Positions 14,719 to 23,840 of a DNA stretch of 64,000 nt are shown in pieces. Numbering within the stretch: position 1 is the stretch's first letter; each line of letters opens with the position of its first letter. A model generated the notes under the pieces. That model saw only the letters and a program-made list of their open reading frames with translations. It did not search any database and had not been told where the DNA came from. The position numbers were made by a program, and so were the translations under genes. This DNA comes from Lacibacter cauensis. GTDB taxonomy: Bacteria; Bacteroidota; Bacteroidia; Chitinophagales; Chitinophagaceae. The stretch covers positions 248,001 through 312,000 of the forward strand of contig NZ_VLLE01000003.1 in the NCBI RefSeq assembly GCF_007830055.1. Reading direction: 5' to 3'.

Positions 14719-15717
14719 TTATTGTAACGGAAGATGTAATACTTCCATCATAAATTTTGTGATTTCTGTTTCAACGCCCTGGTAATCGTTCGATTTAATG
14801 TAACCCCCAATTACATGATCGCCGGTATTGGGCATCGCTACTTTGCGTTTTTGCTCAGCAGCCGTGCCCAGCTTATCAAACATTTGCAGCATGGCACTCA
14901 CCTTTACCACACTATCCTGGTGCACATCATCTTTGTAATAATAAAGCAGGAGAGTTGGCTGTTTTATTTTGCTGAAGTTTTCGTTTGTCATTGCTGTTTC
15001 TAAATACTCCTGCAAATTCACCACTGCTTCCAAACGGTATTTCGAATACCAGTAGGCTTTATAAATATCCCGTTGATCTTTGGTAATAACGTAGTCTGAT
15101 TTTTTTACAAGTCGTGCAATTTGCAAGCCCCAGGGGTTGTTGGCCAACCACGCATTGGGATCGTTAATTTCAATATTGGGCGACAGCAATACGAGTGCAT
15201 ACACATCTGGAAAGTTGGCTGCCAGTTGCAATGCATTACTGCCACCGGTTGATGTGCCCATGAGAATGACTTTATTGCCGAGCTGTTTGCCAATGGCATA
15301 AGCCTGCTTTACCGTTTCCCAGTATTTTTCTGCCGTAAGGTTTTGCATGGCTTCGGTTGTATCAATACCATGTTCGGCCAAACGTGCCAGGTACAAATTG
15401 CAACCGAACTTTTTGGCAATGGCTTTGTGCACAGGAGCACCTTCTTCCTGCGAAGCAGAAAAACCATGCAGGTATACAATAGCGTATGCTGTTTTTTGTT
15501 TGGCTGAATCGTTTGCCCAAACAATGCGGGCTTCGTTCCGGGGTTTTATTTTATGCTGTGCTTCGTTGGCAGCAATGTATTGTTCCAGTGCAGTAGCTTC
15601 GGTGGGTACTGCAGGTAATATGTTGTTGTAAACGGGTGTGGAAGGGTTCGGGCCAAGAAAATAAATAACCGTGAAGACCAATAACAGGATGAAGATCCAT
15701 TTAAGCAATCGTTTCAT
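14719..15717 (-). CDS. Membrane-anchored alpha/beta hydrolase
   Basis: The 332-residue protein starts with a single hydrophobic anchor or uncleaved signal (residues 5-21) and continues as an alpha/beta hydrolase. The oxyanion region is VYLHGFSAS, the nucleophile elbow GTSTGG has S156, the acid is among D263-D268 and the histidine is H301 in TGDHVI. It probably acts on an ester or similar bond in the periplasm; the substrate is unknown. It lies 31 nt upstream of the Gfo/Idh gene on the same strand. Confidence 0.85.
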   Translation of the reverse strand: MKRLLKWIFILLLVFTVIYFLGPNPSTPVYNNILPAVPTEATALEQYIAANEAQHKIKPRNEARIVWANDSAKQKTAYAIVYLHGFSASQEEGAPVHKAIAKKFGCNLYLARLAEHGIDTTEAMQNLTAEKYWETVKQAYAIGKQLGNKVILMGTSTGGSNALQLAANFPDVYALVLLSPNIEINDPNAWLANNPWGLQIARLVKKSDYVITKDQRDIYKAYWYSKYRLEAVVNLQEYLETAMTNENFSKIKQPTLLLYYYKDDVHQDSVVKVSAMLQMFDKLGTAAEQKRKVAMPNTGDHVIGGYIKSNDYQGVETEITKFMMEVLHLPLQ

Positions 15718-15799
15718 GTGAGGTAGTTGAGTTGACTCTTAAAGTTAACGGTTTCCTGTTTACCAAACATGAACAGGTTAAACGATTGCGCAGGCTTGT

Positions 15800-16129
15800 T
15801 TACCAACGTTCAGCACCTTCATCGTCAGTTGGGGTTGACTTATGTTCGGCTCTTGATTTGATCTTTTGTAATTGCCTGTCGATAATGAGGCGGGCAATAA
15901 GCTGGGCAGCATTTTCGCCCTGCTGCTGTTGCAGCAGATGTTTCATTTTTGTTTCATTCACATCAATACGGTAGAGGTAATACACCAACTTTTCAAAATC
16001 GGTATTAATAAGGTGGTTGATGTGTTGAGTGAGTTGTTCTTCCAGTTCTATCATCGATAATTTTTCCGGCAACGCCAGTGCCAGCTCATTGTTGATTGAT
16101 GGAATGATTTGTTGCAGGTGATCACTCAT
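15800..16129 (-). CDS. Hypothetical protein, helical
   Basis: This 109-residue soluble protein is rich in Leu, Gln and charged residues and looks almost fully helical, with a likely short coiled coil (about 25-95) and a polar tail. I do not recognise a family by name. Its start overlaps the end of the 66-residue membrane-protein gene by 8 nt, so the two are probably translationally coupled. Confidence 0.65.
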   Translation of the reverse strand: MSDHLQQIIPSINNELALALPEKLSMIELEEQLTQHINHLINTDFEKLVYYLYRIDVNETKMKHLLQQQQGENAAQLIARLIIDRQLQKIKSRAEHKSTPTDDEGAERW

Positions 16130-16322
16130 CTTTTTTTCTATTGAAGAGTGTAAAAAGAATGGTCATAAACACAGCTAACAGCAGACTTTTGGGCAGTATA
16201 GAATAAAAGGTTACTTCTCCGGATTTTGCCATTGTCTTTGCAACTAAAAAATTTACACCTGCGACAATTAGAAAATTGATGATGAGCAGAATGAAAAACT
16301 GAATAAGCTTAACCGGATTCAT
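16122..16322 (-). CDS. Small membrane protein, unknown
   Basis: The 66-residue protein has two hydrophobic segments (about 5-28 and 40-58), separated by a short polar stretch and ending in RKKDE, so both ends probably face the cytoplasm. It overlaps the gene before it by 14 nt and the gene after it by 8 nt, which is a good sign of real translation. The family is unknown. Confidence 0.6.
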   Translation of the reverse strand: MNPVKLIQFFILLIINFLIVAGVNFLVAKTMAKSGEVTFYSILPKSLLLAVFMTILFTLFNRKKDE

Positions 16323-17118
16323 TTACTGATGAAAGTTTATTTTCCATTACACCGGTGCCAAACAATGCAAAATCATATTTCACCGGGTCTTGCTTATCTA
16401 AGGTACGCAGATTAGCGGTTAGTTCAAGTGCAGCTTCCCAATCGTCTTGTTTGCGGTAAAGCAGCCCATACTGCCGGGCAATACGGCTTACATGTACATC
16501 CAGCGGACAAATAAGATCGGCAGGCGAAAGATTTTTCCAGATGCCGAAGTCAACGCCTTTGTTATCATCTCTCACCATCCAACGCAGGTACATATTCAAT
16601 CGCTTACAGCTCGATTTCTGTTTAGGTGACGAAATATGTTTTTCAGTTCGTTTTAAATGTTCGAACGAAAAGAAATAGTTTTTGAAATGATTGAGCCCTT
16701 CCTCCACCGTCATTCCTTTGCGGGGAAAGAAAGCAGTTTCCAATGAATGGTGTTGGCTGTAATGCTGGTGAAAGAACTCAATGAAGTAATAAAGATCATC
16801 TGCGGTAAATGTGCGGTGTTTAAAGCCGGATAATTTTTTTAATGCGCCGGCAGTATGATGCAGACAGAATTGATGCGGCTGCATTTCCATTAGCTGCATT
16901 AATTCTTTGCTTTTATTGATGATGGTGGTGCGGTTGCCCCATGCAAAAATGGCGGCAAAGAAACCGGCAATTTCAATGTCTTGCTGTTTCGTAAACAGGT
17001 GCGGAATACAAATGGGATCGTTTTTAATGAACGAAGGTTGATTGTAGTAATCAACCTTCGCATTGAGCAATTTTTTTAGTTGTCGTTTATCATTTAACCC
17101 TTTTTCTGATGTACGCAT
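16309..17118 (-). CDS. TIGR02757 family protein
   Basis: The 269-residue protein fits the TIGR02757 family common in Bacteroidota, seen in AAIFAWGNRTTIINKSKELM, the mid-region SPKQKSSCKRLNMYLRWMVR and LDVHVSRIARQYGLL. The last two resemble segments of helix-hairpin-helix DNA glycosylases, so a nucleic-acid role is possible, but the function is unknown. Its only good ATG lies inside the preceding toxin gene (29-nt overlap). Confidence 0.85.
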   Translation of the reverse strand: MRTSEKGLNDKRQLKKLLNAKVDYYNQPSFIKNDPICIPHLFTKQQDIEIAGFFAAIFAWGNRTTIINKSKELMQLMEMQPHQFCLHHTAGALKKLSGFKHRTFTADDLYYFIEFFHQHYSQHHSLETAFFPRKGMTVEEGLNHFKNYFFSFEHLKRTEKHISSPKQKSSCKRLNMYLRWMVRDDNKGVDFGIWKNLSPADLICPLDVHVSRIARQYGLLYRKQDDWEAALELTANLRTLDKQDPVKYDFALFGTGVMENKLSSVNESG

Positions 17119-17389
17119 TACTTCTTCTTCTGTTAATAACTGCCAATATAAAAATGTTGCTTTCTTCGGTTATGTATAAAATACTGTATGGAAATCTTTT
17201 GATTGGACAGCGCCTGACATTTTTTGTAATAAAGGAATAGTGATACGGATTTTGTACTATTTTCTTTGCAGACTCTTCGAAACTATGAAAGAAACGCTGA
17301 CCTAAACCCGAAACTTCATGGTCGTACCAATCAACAGCACTTTCAACATCAGTCCATACATCTGATCTTACGATGAGTTTAAAAGCCAT
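17090..17389 (-). CDS. RelE/ParE-type toxin
   Basis: The 99-residue basic protein has the RelE/ParE fold pattern: an N-terminal strand FKLIVRSDVWTDV, a helix pair with AVDWYDHEVSGLG and FHSFEESAKKI, then strands RRCPIKRFPYSILYIT and IFILAVINRRR. Such toxins cut ribosome-bound mRNA or poison gyrase. The start overlaps the antitoxin gene by 11 nt, the usual arrangement. It runs 29 nt into the TIGR02757 gene, which is not part of the toxin module. Confidence 0.85.
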   Translation of the reverse strand: MAFKLIVRSDVWTDVESAVDWYDHEVSGLGQRFFHSFEESAKKIVQNPYHYSFITKNVRRCPIKRFPYSILYITEESNIFILAVINRRRSNAYIRKRVK

Positions 17390-17597
17390 ACTTATCGTTG
17401 ATCTTTTTCCTGAACTCCTCCCAACTCATCCCATCTTTCGGATTTTTGATATAGGCTTCATAACGCTCTTCTGCAATGCTGATCTCAACATCTGTAGCTG
17501 GAAGTTGTTCTTCATCTACACTTTCCCATAACTCTTCCGCAAGTTTGATTCGCTCTTCAACTGAAAGTTTCAGTAGTTCTTCTTTGTTGTAAGGCAT
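17379..17597 (-). CDS. Addiction module antitoxin (TIGR02574-like)
   Basis: This 72-residue acidic protein has the pattern of the addiction module component family: LLKLSVEERIKLAEELWESV, then a linker and DGMSWEEFRKKI, the part that usually wraps the toxin. It is the first gene of the pair. It probably neutralises the ParE-like product and may repress their promoter. The 115 nt between it and the cystathionine gene contain a dispersed repeat. Confidence 0.85.
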   Translation of the reverse strand: MPYNKEELLKLSVEERIKLAEELWESVDEEQLPATDVEISIAEERYEAYIKNPKDGMSWEEFRKKINDKYGF

Positions 17598-17662
17598 ACC
17601 AGCATGTTTGTTACAAGTTACAAAAAAAGAGTGACTGCAAATGTAACTCTAGGCTGCTTGTA

Positions 17663-17712
17663 TCTCGACTGCGCTCGATACTGCACAGAACACCCTTCGA
17701 CTTCGCTCAGGA
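17663..17712. repeat. Dispersed repeat, TCTCGACTGCGCTCGA type
   Basis: TCTCGACTGCGCTCGA (17663-17678) is followed after a spacer by CCTTCGACTTCGCTCAGG (17694-17711). The same two words occur at 26606-26652 and 43819-43867. The copy touches the stop codon of the cystathionine gamma-synthase gene and may act in its 3' end formation. Confidence 0.7.
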
Positions 17713-18852
17713 CTATCCAATCGCTTTCGCCAAGTCTTCAATCAAATCATCTGCATCTTCTATACCCACACTTAAACGAATGAGTGAATCACTCAATCCA
17801 TCTTTAATGCGTTTCTCTCTCGGAATGCTTGCATGCGTCATGCTTGCCGGATGATTGATTAAACTCTCCACACCACCTAAACTTTCAGCTAAGGAAAACA
17901 GTTTGGTAGATGATAATACACGTTTTGCTTCTTCAATACTGTCGTCTTTCAGTTCAAAACTGATCATACCGCCAAAACCACGCATCTGTTCACGTGCAAC
18001 GGCATAACCCGGATGATCGGTAAAGCCAGGCCAATACACTTTGCCCACCTTAGGATTTGCTTTCAACCAATGCGCAATTTTTTCACCATTGGCACAATGC
18101 GCTTTCATACGCACTGCTAATGTTTTAATACCACGCAGTACAAGAAAGCAATCCATTGGTCCGGGTACCGCACCACAGCTTTTTTGGATGAAGTATAATT
18201 TATCACGCAGCTCTGCATCGTTCATCACCAGGCAACCCTGTATCACATCACTATGTCCGCTGAGGTATTTGGTAGCTGAATGCATCACAATATCAGCACC
18301 AAGATCTAACGGGTTTTGTAAGTAAGGTGATGCAAACGTATTATCAACACACAATAAAGCACCGGCTTCTTTTGCAATAGCAGCAATGGCTTTGATGTCG
18401 GTAATATTCATCAACGGGTTGGTGGGTGTTTCCAGCCAGATGAGTTTGGTGTTGGCAGTAACAGCTGCTTTAACGTTAGCAGGATCTGTTGTATCAACAT
18501 AAATAAATTTGAAACCGAACTTTTCAAATACTTTCATGAACAAACGGTACGTGCCGCCGTACATATCATTGGCAGCAATCACTTCATCGCCGGGGTTTAA
18601 TAATTTTATTACTGCATCGGTTGCAGCTACGCCACTGCCAAACACCAAACCAAACTTTCCATTTTCAATAACTGCCACTGCTTCTTCTAACGCTGCACGT
18701 GTAGGGTTTTGGCTTCTTGCATATTCGTAGCCTTTATTTACACCCGGTGCTTCCTGAACGTAGGTACTTGTTTGATAGATCGGCGTCATAATAGCACCGG
18801 TAGAAGGATCGGGATGTGCTCCCGCATGAATCATTTTTGTATCGAGTTTCAT
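17713..18852 (-). CDS. metB: Cystathionine gamma-synthase / trans-sulfuration PLP enzyme
   Basis: The 379-residue enzyme belongs to the Cys/Met metabolism PLP family. It has the N-terminal YARSQNPTR, the LWLETPTNP motif, FASPYLQNPLDLGADIVMHSATKY with the PLP Lys in SATKYLSGH (near residue 196), and a C-terminal SLGGVESL. It makes or cleaves cystathionine in methionine or cysteine synthesis. MetB (gamma-replacement) and gamma-lyase members are hard to separate by sequence alone. The gene stands alone, with a divergent-looking repeat region upstream. Confidence 0.87.
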   Translation of the reverse strand: MKLDTKMIHAGAHPDPSTGAIMTPIYQTSTYVQEAPGVNKGYEYARSQNPTRAALEEAVAVIENGKFGLVFGSGVAATDAVIKLLNPGDEVIAANDMYGGTYRLFMKVFEKFGFKFIYVDTTDPANVKAAVTANTKLIWLETPTNPLMNITDIKAIAAIAKEAGALLCVDNTFASPYLQNPLDLGADIVMHSATKYLSGHSDVIQGCLVMNDAELRDKLYFIQKSCGAVPGPMDCFLVLRGIKTLAVRMKAHCANGEKIAHWLKANPKVGKVYWPGFTDHPGYAVAREQMRGFGGMISFELKDDSIEEAKRVLSSTKLFSLAESLGGVESLINHPASMTHASIPREKRIKDGLSDSLIRLSVGIEDADDLIEDLAKAIG

Positions 18853-18868
18853 AATCTAAGTTTTTGAT

Positions 18869-18935
18869 CGTCTGACGCCCACGTCTGACGAGTAAGTTAA
18901 TGCTTAATCCGTCGGACGATGACGTCAGACGGATT
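18869..18935. repeat. CGTCTGACG repeat and hairpin
   Basis: CGTCTGACG occurs at 18869 and 18882. AATCCGTCGGACG (18906-18918) then pairs with CGTCAGACGGATT (18923-18935) with one mismatch and a 4-base loop. A related element lies on the other side of the asparagine synthetase gene at 20909-20937. There is no T tail. Confidence 0.6.
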
Positions 18936-18949
18936 GCAAAGATGGTAAA

Positions 18950-20788
18950 TTACAACAGATGTGCCGCACAGAAATACCGCCAGTCATCATTATTAACAGC
19001 ATGTGCAGGTTGTGCATGAACAGGTTGTTGCAGGATGCTTTGCTTCAGGATGTTTTCTTTTACCAGTGTCTGGCGGCTTTGCTGCACGAGTGCTGCAAAA
19101 GCAGGCGACTGCATCCATTGCTGTTGTGGCGGTTCGTAACCCACTTTATCGGTGCGGTACACAACCGATGCTGGCAGATAGGGTTTGATGGTTTCACGTA
19201 AAATGTATTTGGTAAAACCGTTGTTGATTTTATACTGCGATGGTAATGAAAAAATAAACTGTACGAGCTCGTGCGATAAGAAAGGCAAACGCACTTCCAC
19301 GCCATGTGCCATGCTGTTACGATCGGCATAACGGAGCAACTCTTCCAGTCCAACCAGCATGGTATTGTAATACAGCAGATCGTTGAGCTTGCTTACAGCC
19401 GGTTTGTAAATACTTTTTTTATTGAAGTATTGCTTACGGTAGTGATTGTTGATGAACTTATGGTTCAAGACTGCTTTGTTGGCTTTGTTCTCCAGCTGTA
19501 CTGCAGCAAACTCCGGAAAGCGTGCCGCCAGTTTATTTTTCCAACCCCACTCAACTGAAATATTGTGATCAGCAAATGCCTTCAACTCACGACTTACGAC
19601 TGACGATTCACGAATCTTCTCCTGCAAAAACCAATGAATGTATTTGTGATAACCTGCAAGTAGTTCATCGGCACCTTGTCCGTCGAGTATTACTTTAACG
19701 CCATTTTGCTTTGCCAGTTCGTACACTTTGTATTGTGCATAAATGCTGGAAGATTGAAAGGGCTCTTCCTGCTGGAAGATGAGTTGTTCCATATCGCTCA
19801 ACAACGCATCAGCAGTGGGTGTAACAACATGCTGCTGCAATTGCAAGTGTGCAGCAACTTCTTTGGCATATTTGGTTTCATCTTTTTCAAAGCCGGGAAA
19901 AGATGCTGTAAAGACTTGGAATTTGTTATTTGGAATTTGGGATTTTACAATTGCAGCAATGGATGAACTATCCAATCCACCACTGAGCGAAGTGCCCACT
20001 TCTACATCACTGCGCAATCTTCTTTTTACAGAAGTATTGAGCAACTGCAACAATTGTTCAGCAGCGTCTGCTTCGCTGATGGATGCTGTTGTTTGTTTAT
20101 CCAGATCCCAGTACTGTACTATTTCATTTGCTCCGTCACGCAGATTTAATTGTAAGTAATGTGCCTGTGGTAAACTGCTGATGTTTTGATAAAATGTTTG
20201 CGACAGGTTGGCCGGATTTTTAACCCAGCCCAATGCCAGGTAATTCAACAGCATACTGTGATCAACCGAACGCTCAATACCTGCTGCCCACAAAGCTTTC
20301 ATTTCGCTGGCAAACGCAAACTGTTCTCCATCGAAACTGTAGTAAAATGGTTTTTCGCCAAAACGGTCACGTGCAGCAAACAGATTTTGTTCCTGCTCAT
20401 CCCAAATTGCAAATGCAAACATACCATCAAACTGTTGCAGGCATTGCTCCTTCCAGCAATCGTAAGCTGCCAGCAATACTTCTGTATCGGTTTGTGTACG
20501 AAAGTGATAACCTTTTTGCTGCAGTTCTGCTTTCAGCTCAACATAGTTATACAATTCGCCGTTGTATGTAATACTGTAACGGTTGAGATAATGCATGGGT
20601 TGTTTACCTGCTTCACTCAAATCAATAACGGCTAACCGACGATGACCGAAACCAACATTGTTCGTTGCGTTAATCCAGAAACCTTCACCATCGGGTCCAC
20701 GATGCGCAAGGGCATTGGTCATTTGTTGTAACCGCTCTGTTGATACTTGGTTCGGGTTTCGGGAGATGATTCCTGCTATGCCACACAT
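18950..20788 (-). CDS. asnB: Asparagine synthetase, glutamine-hydrolysing
   Basis: The 612-residue enzyme makes asparagine from aspartate, ATP and glutamine. It begins MCGIAGI with the nucleophile C2. The glutaminase domain runs to about 210 (AHRGPDGEGFW, NGELYNY) and the synthetase domain has the ATP-pyrophosphatase motif SLSGGLDSSSIAA near residue 267. Later motifs DGQGADELLAGY and RADRNSMAHGVEVRLPFL-like sequence fit the family. Some members of this family act in surface polysaccharide modification, but no such genes flank it. Confidence 0.93.
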   Translation of the reverse strand: MCGIAGIISRNPNQVSTERLQQMTNALAHRGPDGEGFWINATNNVGFGHRRLAVIDLSEAGKQPMHYLNRYSITYNGELYNYVELKAELQQKGYHFRTQTDTEVLLAAYDCWKEQCLQQFDGMFAFAIWDEQEQNLFAARDRFGEKPFYYSFDGEQFAFASEMKALWAAGIERSVDHSMLLNYLALGWVKNPANLSQTFYQNISSLPQAHYLQLNLRDGANEIVQYWDLDKQTTASISEADAAEQLLQLLNTSVKRRLRSDVEVGTSLSGGLDSSSIAAIVKSQIPNNKFQVFTASFPGFEKDETKYAKEVAAHLQLQQHVVTPTADALLSDMEQLIFQQEEPFQSSSIYAQYKVYELAKQNGVKVILDGQGADELLAGYHKYIHWFLQEKIRESSVVSRELKAFADHNISVEWGWKNKLAARFPEFAAVQLENKANKAVLNHKFINNHYRKQYFNKKSIYKPAVSKLNDLLYYNTMLVGLEELLRYADRNSMAHGVEVRLPFLSHELVQFIFSLPSQYKINNGFTKYILRETIKPYLPASVVYRTDKVGYEPPQQQWMQSPAFAALVQQSRQTLVKENILKQSILQQPVHAQPAHAVNNDDWRYFCAAHLL

Positions 20789-20908
20789 GCTGTAAAAGTC
20801 GAACTTTCATAGCAAACAAACCAATAGAAAAGAAGTTGTCTGGTATCTTGAAGGATGACTGTTCAACTTTGTTTTTAAAATTCAAGATGTGTTGGTGCCC
20901 ACTTTATA

Positions 20909-20937
20909 ATCCGTCAGACGAGGGCGCCAGACGGTAC
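20909..20937. repeat. CCGTCAGACG inverted repeat upstream of asnB
   Basis: ATCCGTCAGACG followed by GGGCGCCAGACGG forms an imperfect inverted repeat related to the 18869-18935 element and, more loosely, to the hairpin after uvrB at 26562-26587. Confidence 0.5.
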
Positions 20938-20956
20938 ATCATGTTTTCTACAGCAT

Positions 20957-20988
20957 AAAAAAGCCCTGCATTGCTGCAGAGCTTTTTT
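20957..20988 (-). terminator. Terminator of the DUF2911 gene
   Basis: AAAAAAGC (20957-20964) pairs with GCTTTTTT (20981-20988) and CTGCA with TGCAG inside, around a short loop. On the minus strand it ends in six T, 70 nt after the stop at 21057. Confidence 0.7.
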
Positions 20989-21056
20989 GCTATTACTTAA
21001 GTTGATGAAAACGTAGTACACTTCTTACTTCGTACCTCGTACTTCATTGTTCGTAC

Positions 21057-21629
21057 TTACCACGAAATCGGCATCTTCACCTGCACATCATCCCAATCCA
21101 TTACCAGGTTAATACTTTTGTCGGTTACTTTTTCAAACACCATGGTAAACGATTCGGTTATATCCGGGGTTTTAATAACCGGGCAATCAATGCGTGCTAC
21201 ATCTTTACCGGCATCATATTTAAAAGCACCCCACACGTCGGTGTCTTTATTAATAATCACCGTCCACTTTGCAGCACTTTCCAATGCGTACAAAGTGTAA
21301 CGTCCTTTTTTCACGGTTTTGCCACCAATCTTTACATCACGGTAAAATTCAATTTCAGTGGCTTCATTGGCACCCAATCGCCATACTTTACCATCTTCCA
21401 CCAGTTCACCAAATACCTTACGTCCGCTTTTTGAAGGGCGGCTGTAAATAACACGGGCAATTAACGGCTCGGTAGGCTTATTGGGCTGAATACGGAGGAT
21501 CGGATAGTTTACCGGGTAGTAAGACATATCCATGGGTGATTTATCTAACGGTGGAAGCTTAGATCCGTTTTGTGCACTTACTGCCATCGCCATGCATACA
21601 AAAGCCAATAATAAAAGTGTACTTCTCAT
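21057..21629 (-). CDS. DUF2911 family exported protein
   Basis: The 190-residue protein has a signal peptide (MRSTLLLLAFVCMAMAVSA) and the DUF2911 core: SGRKVFGELVEDGKVWRLGANEATEIEF, GKTVKKGRYTLYAL and KWTVIINKDTDVWGAFKYD. The family is common in Bacteroidota, with no known function. The likely site is periplasm or outer surface. It is monocistronic, with its own terminator at 20957-20988. Confidence 0.88.
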   Translation of the reverse strand: MRSTLLLLAFVCMAMAVSAQNGSKLPPLDKSPMDMSYYPVNYPILRIQPNKPTEPLIARVIYSRPSKSGRKVFGELVEDGKVWRLGANEATEIEFYRDVKIGGKTVKKGRYTLYALESAAKWTVIINKDTDVWGAFKYDAGKDVARIDCPVIKTPDITESFTMVFEKVTDKSINLVMDWDDVQVKMPISW

Positions 21630-21848
21630 TTTCGTTCTTGAATTTTAAATAAATAATGTAACAGGTTGCGTGTAGCAACCCCTCTGCCATTGCTGCTGCA
21701 ACCTTATGACTTGTTTAAGTGCCGAAAAGTTGTTTTGCAGGTGGCAAATTTATAGCAAGGAAGGCTGTCTTTAATCACCATTTATCCTGTTTGTTGGCAG
21801 TTTCGGGCGGAATGTTGTAATTTATTTTTACACTCTAATTTGTTCGTT

Positions 21849-23159
21849 ATGTACAGGCATATACATTACCAGTCAATAGAACAGGCGCTTTCTGTAATCA
21901 AAAGTGGCCAACGCATATTTGTACATGGCAGTGCCCAAACACCGTTGTACTTGTTGCGGGAGCTGGCTAAGCAGTCGCACCGGTTGGAGAAAGTAGAGCT
22001 GGTGTTCATCACCGTACAGGGCGATATTACGGTGGACCGTCCGGAGTACGAAGGTATCTTCAACATCAACTGCATGTTTGTGAGCAACAGTGTGCGGCAG
22101 GCAGTAAATGAAGGCAGGGCCGATTTTATTCCGGTGTTCCTCAGCGATATTCCCGATCTGTTCAAAAAAGGATATTTGCCCATTGATGTGGCGCTGGTGC
22201 ATGTATCGCCTCCCGACAAACATGGCTATTGCTCATTGGGCGTAAGTGTAGATATTGCCCGCAGTGCAGTTAATACTGCCAAGCATATTATTGCGCAGGT
22301 AAACCCCAATGTGCCACGTACGCATGGCGACAGTTTGATTCATACCGACCGGTTTACATCGATGGTGTATTGCGAAGAACCATTACCGGAAGTTGACTAC
22401 GGTTCAAAAGTAAAAGAAGATGAACTGAAGATAGGCCAATACATTGCCGGGATGATTGAAGATGGCAGTACCCTGCAGATGGGCATTGGTACCATTCCTG
22501 ATGCGGTATTACGTTCGTTGCACAATCATAAAAACCTGGGGGTGCATACCGAAATGCTGAGCGATGGTATTATTGACCTGGTAGAAAGAGATGTGATCAA
22601 CAATGCCAACAAAAAAATTCATCCATATAAAACGGTTACCGGTTTTGCAGTTGGTACAAGAAAGTTGTACGATTATGTAAACGATAATCCGGCTTTTGGT
22701 TTCCTGGATATTGATTATGTAAACGATCCGCATGTAATTCGCCGTAACCCCAAAGTGATCGCCATCAACAGTGCGATCGAAGTGGACATTACCGGGCAGG
22801 TTTGTGCCGATAGTATTGGTACAACACAGTATAGTGGTATTGGCGGACAGATGGATTTTATGCGTGGTGCGGCATTGAGCGAAGGCGGAAAACCCATCAT
22901 TGCACTTACATCCCGGACTGCAAAAGGCATTAACCGTATTGTGCCATTTTTAAAACAAGGTGCCGGTGTGGTAACCACACGTGGACATATTCACTATGTA
23001 GTTACAGAGTATGGTGTTGCATCGTTGTATGGTAAAAATTTACGCCAGCGTGCAAAAGCCCTCATTGATATTGCACACCCCGACGATCGGGAAATGCTGG
23101 AGAAAGCATGTGTTGATCGCTTCAAACAATTTTTGGTGTACGATTCATATATACATTAA
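21849..23159 (+). CDS. Acetyl-CoA hydrolase/4-hydroxybutyrate CoA-transferase family
   Basis: The 436-residue enzyme matches the acetyl-CoA hydrolase/transferase family: IFVHGSAQTPLYLL at the start, VDVALVHVSPPDKHGYCSLG, LQMGIGTIPDAVL, a HTEMLSDG segment containing the catalytic Glu (near residue 235), and a late GIGGQMDFMRGA. It moves CoA between acetate and another carboxylate or hydrolyses acetyl-CoA. Which substrates it uses cannot be read. I chose the ATG at 21849 rather than the in-frame TTG at 21840. Confidence 0.9.
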   Translation: MYRHIHYQSIEQALSVIKSGQRIFVHGSAQTPLYLLRELAKQSHRLEKVELVFITVQGDITVDRPEYEGIFNINCMFVSNSVRQAVNEGRADFIPVFLSDIPDLFKKGYLPIDVALVHVSPPDKHGYCSLGVSVDIARSAVNTAKHIIAQVNPNVPRTHGDSLIHTDRFTSMVYCEEPLPEVDYGSKVKEDELKIGQYIAGMIEDGSTLQMGIGTIPDAVLRSLHNHKNLGVHTEMLSDGIIDLVERDVINNANKKIHPYKTVTGFAVGTRKLYDYVNDNPAFGFLDIDYVNDPHVIRRNPKVIAINSAIEVDITGQVCADSIGTTQYSGIGGQMDFMRGAALSEGGKPIIALTSRTAKGINRIVPFLKQGAGVVTTRGHIHYVVTEYGVASLYGKNLRQRAKALIDIAHPDDREMLEKACVDRFKQFLVYDSYIH

Positions 23160-23166
23160 ACTGTTG

Positions 23167-23766
23167 TCAGGTATTCCATACCTGTTTTTCATCTATCCAT
23201 TTTTTTACCACAGCTACCATTTCCGGAAAGAAAGCCTGGTAGCATTGCAGCAGTGTTGTATAATGTTCTTCAAACAAAGCATAAGCCGTTGCACTTTCGG
23301 TTAAGTAAGTTGCACGGCGTACAACACCGTGTAAACTGTTTTCAATTCCCCATTTATTGCTGTAGTTGTAAAGCCAGTTCTGTGTTTGCATATAAGGGAA
23401 CATGCGTGCAAATCGTTCGGGGAAAACAGCAGTATACGGTTCCAGCATTGTGTAAGTGCCGGCCGCAAACGCTTCAAGTGTATCACTGCTGAAAATGAAC
23501 GGATCGGTGGCAAGGAAATGATCGTACACCACATCTACAAACGCCCCGGCATATAAACGGTAATGGGGGCGGAAAATCTCTTTCGCTTCTTTGGTTGCAG
23601 CATGGTCATCCGTAAAAGAGTCGATAAGGCGGTGCAGTTCGATACCCTGCTGAATACCCGGGGCATAGTTGAATTTTTGTTTGCCTTTTACATAATCGCT
23701 GATCATATTGCCCACCAGTATTTCAGGCTGCCGGAAGGAGAGGTATGCGTGGGCGAGATAATTCAT
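23167..23766 (-). CDS. ACP phosphodiesterase family protein
   Basis: The 199-residue protein resembles AcpH, which removes the phosphopantetheine arm from acyl carrier protein. It has the family opening MNYLAHAYLS, GNMISDYVKGK, an HRLIDSFTDDH motif and YAGAFVDVVYDHFLA. These belong to the HD-type metal site. It converges on the CoA-transferase gene, with only 7 nt between stops. Confidence 0.88.
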   Translation of the reverse strand: MNYLAHAYLSFRQPEILVGNMISDYVKGKQKFNYAPGIQQGIELHRLIDSFTDDHAATKEAKEIFRPHYRLYAGAFVDVVYDHFLATDPFIFSSDTLEAFAAGTYTMLEPYTAVFPERFARMFPYMQTQNWLYNYSNKWGIENSLHGVVRRATYLTESATAYALFEEHYTTLLQCYQAFFPEMVAVVKKWIDEKQVWNT

Positions 23767-23840
23767 AAAAAATTTTTACCGGCGGCGTAAACTTTTTCGC
23801 AGGTTGTCGTCAAACTCTTTTCAAACAAAATATTATTACA

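Noticed and set aside
18853-18949. SAM riboswitch upstream of cystathionine gamma-synthase
   Set aside because: The region is taken up by CGTCTGACG-type repeats; no SAM-I or SAM-II conserved core is visible.
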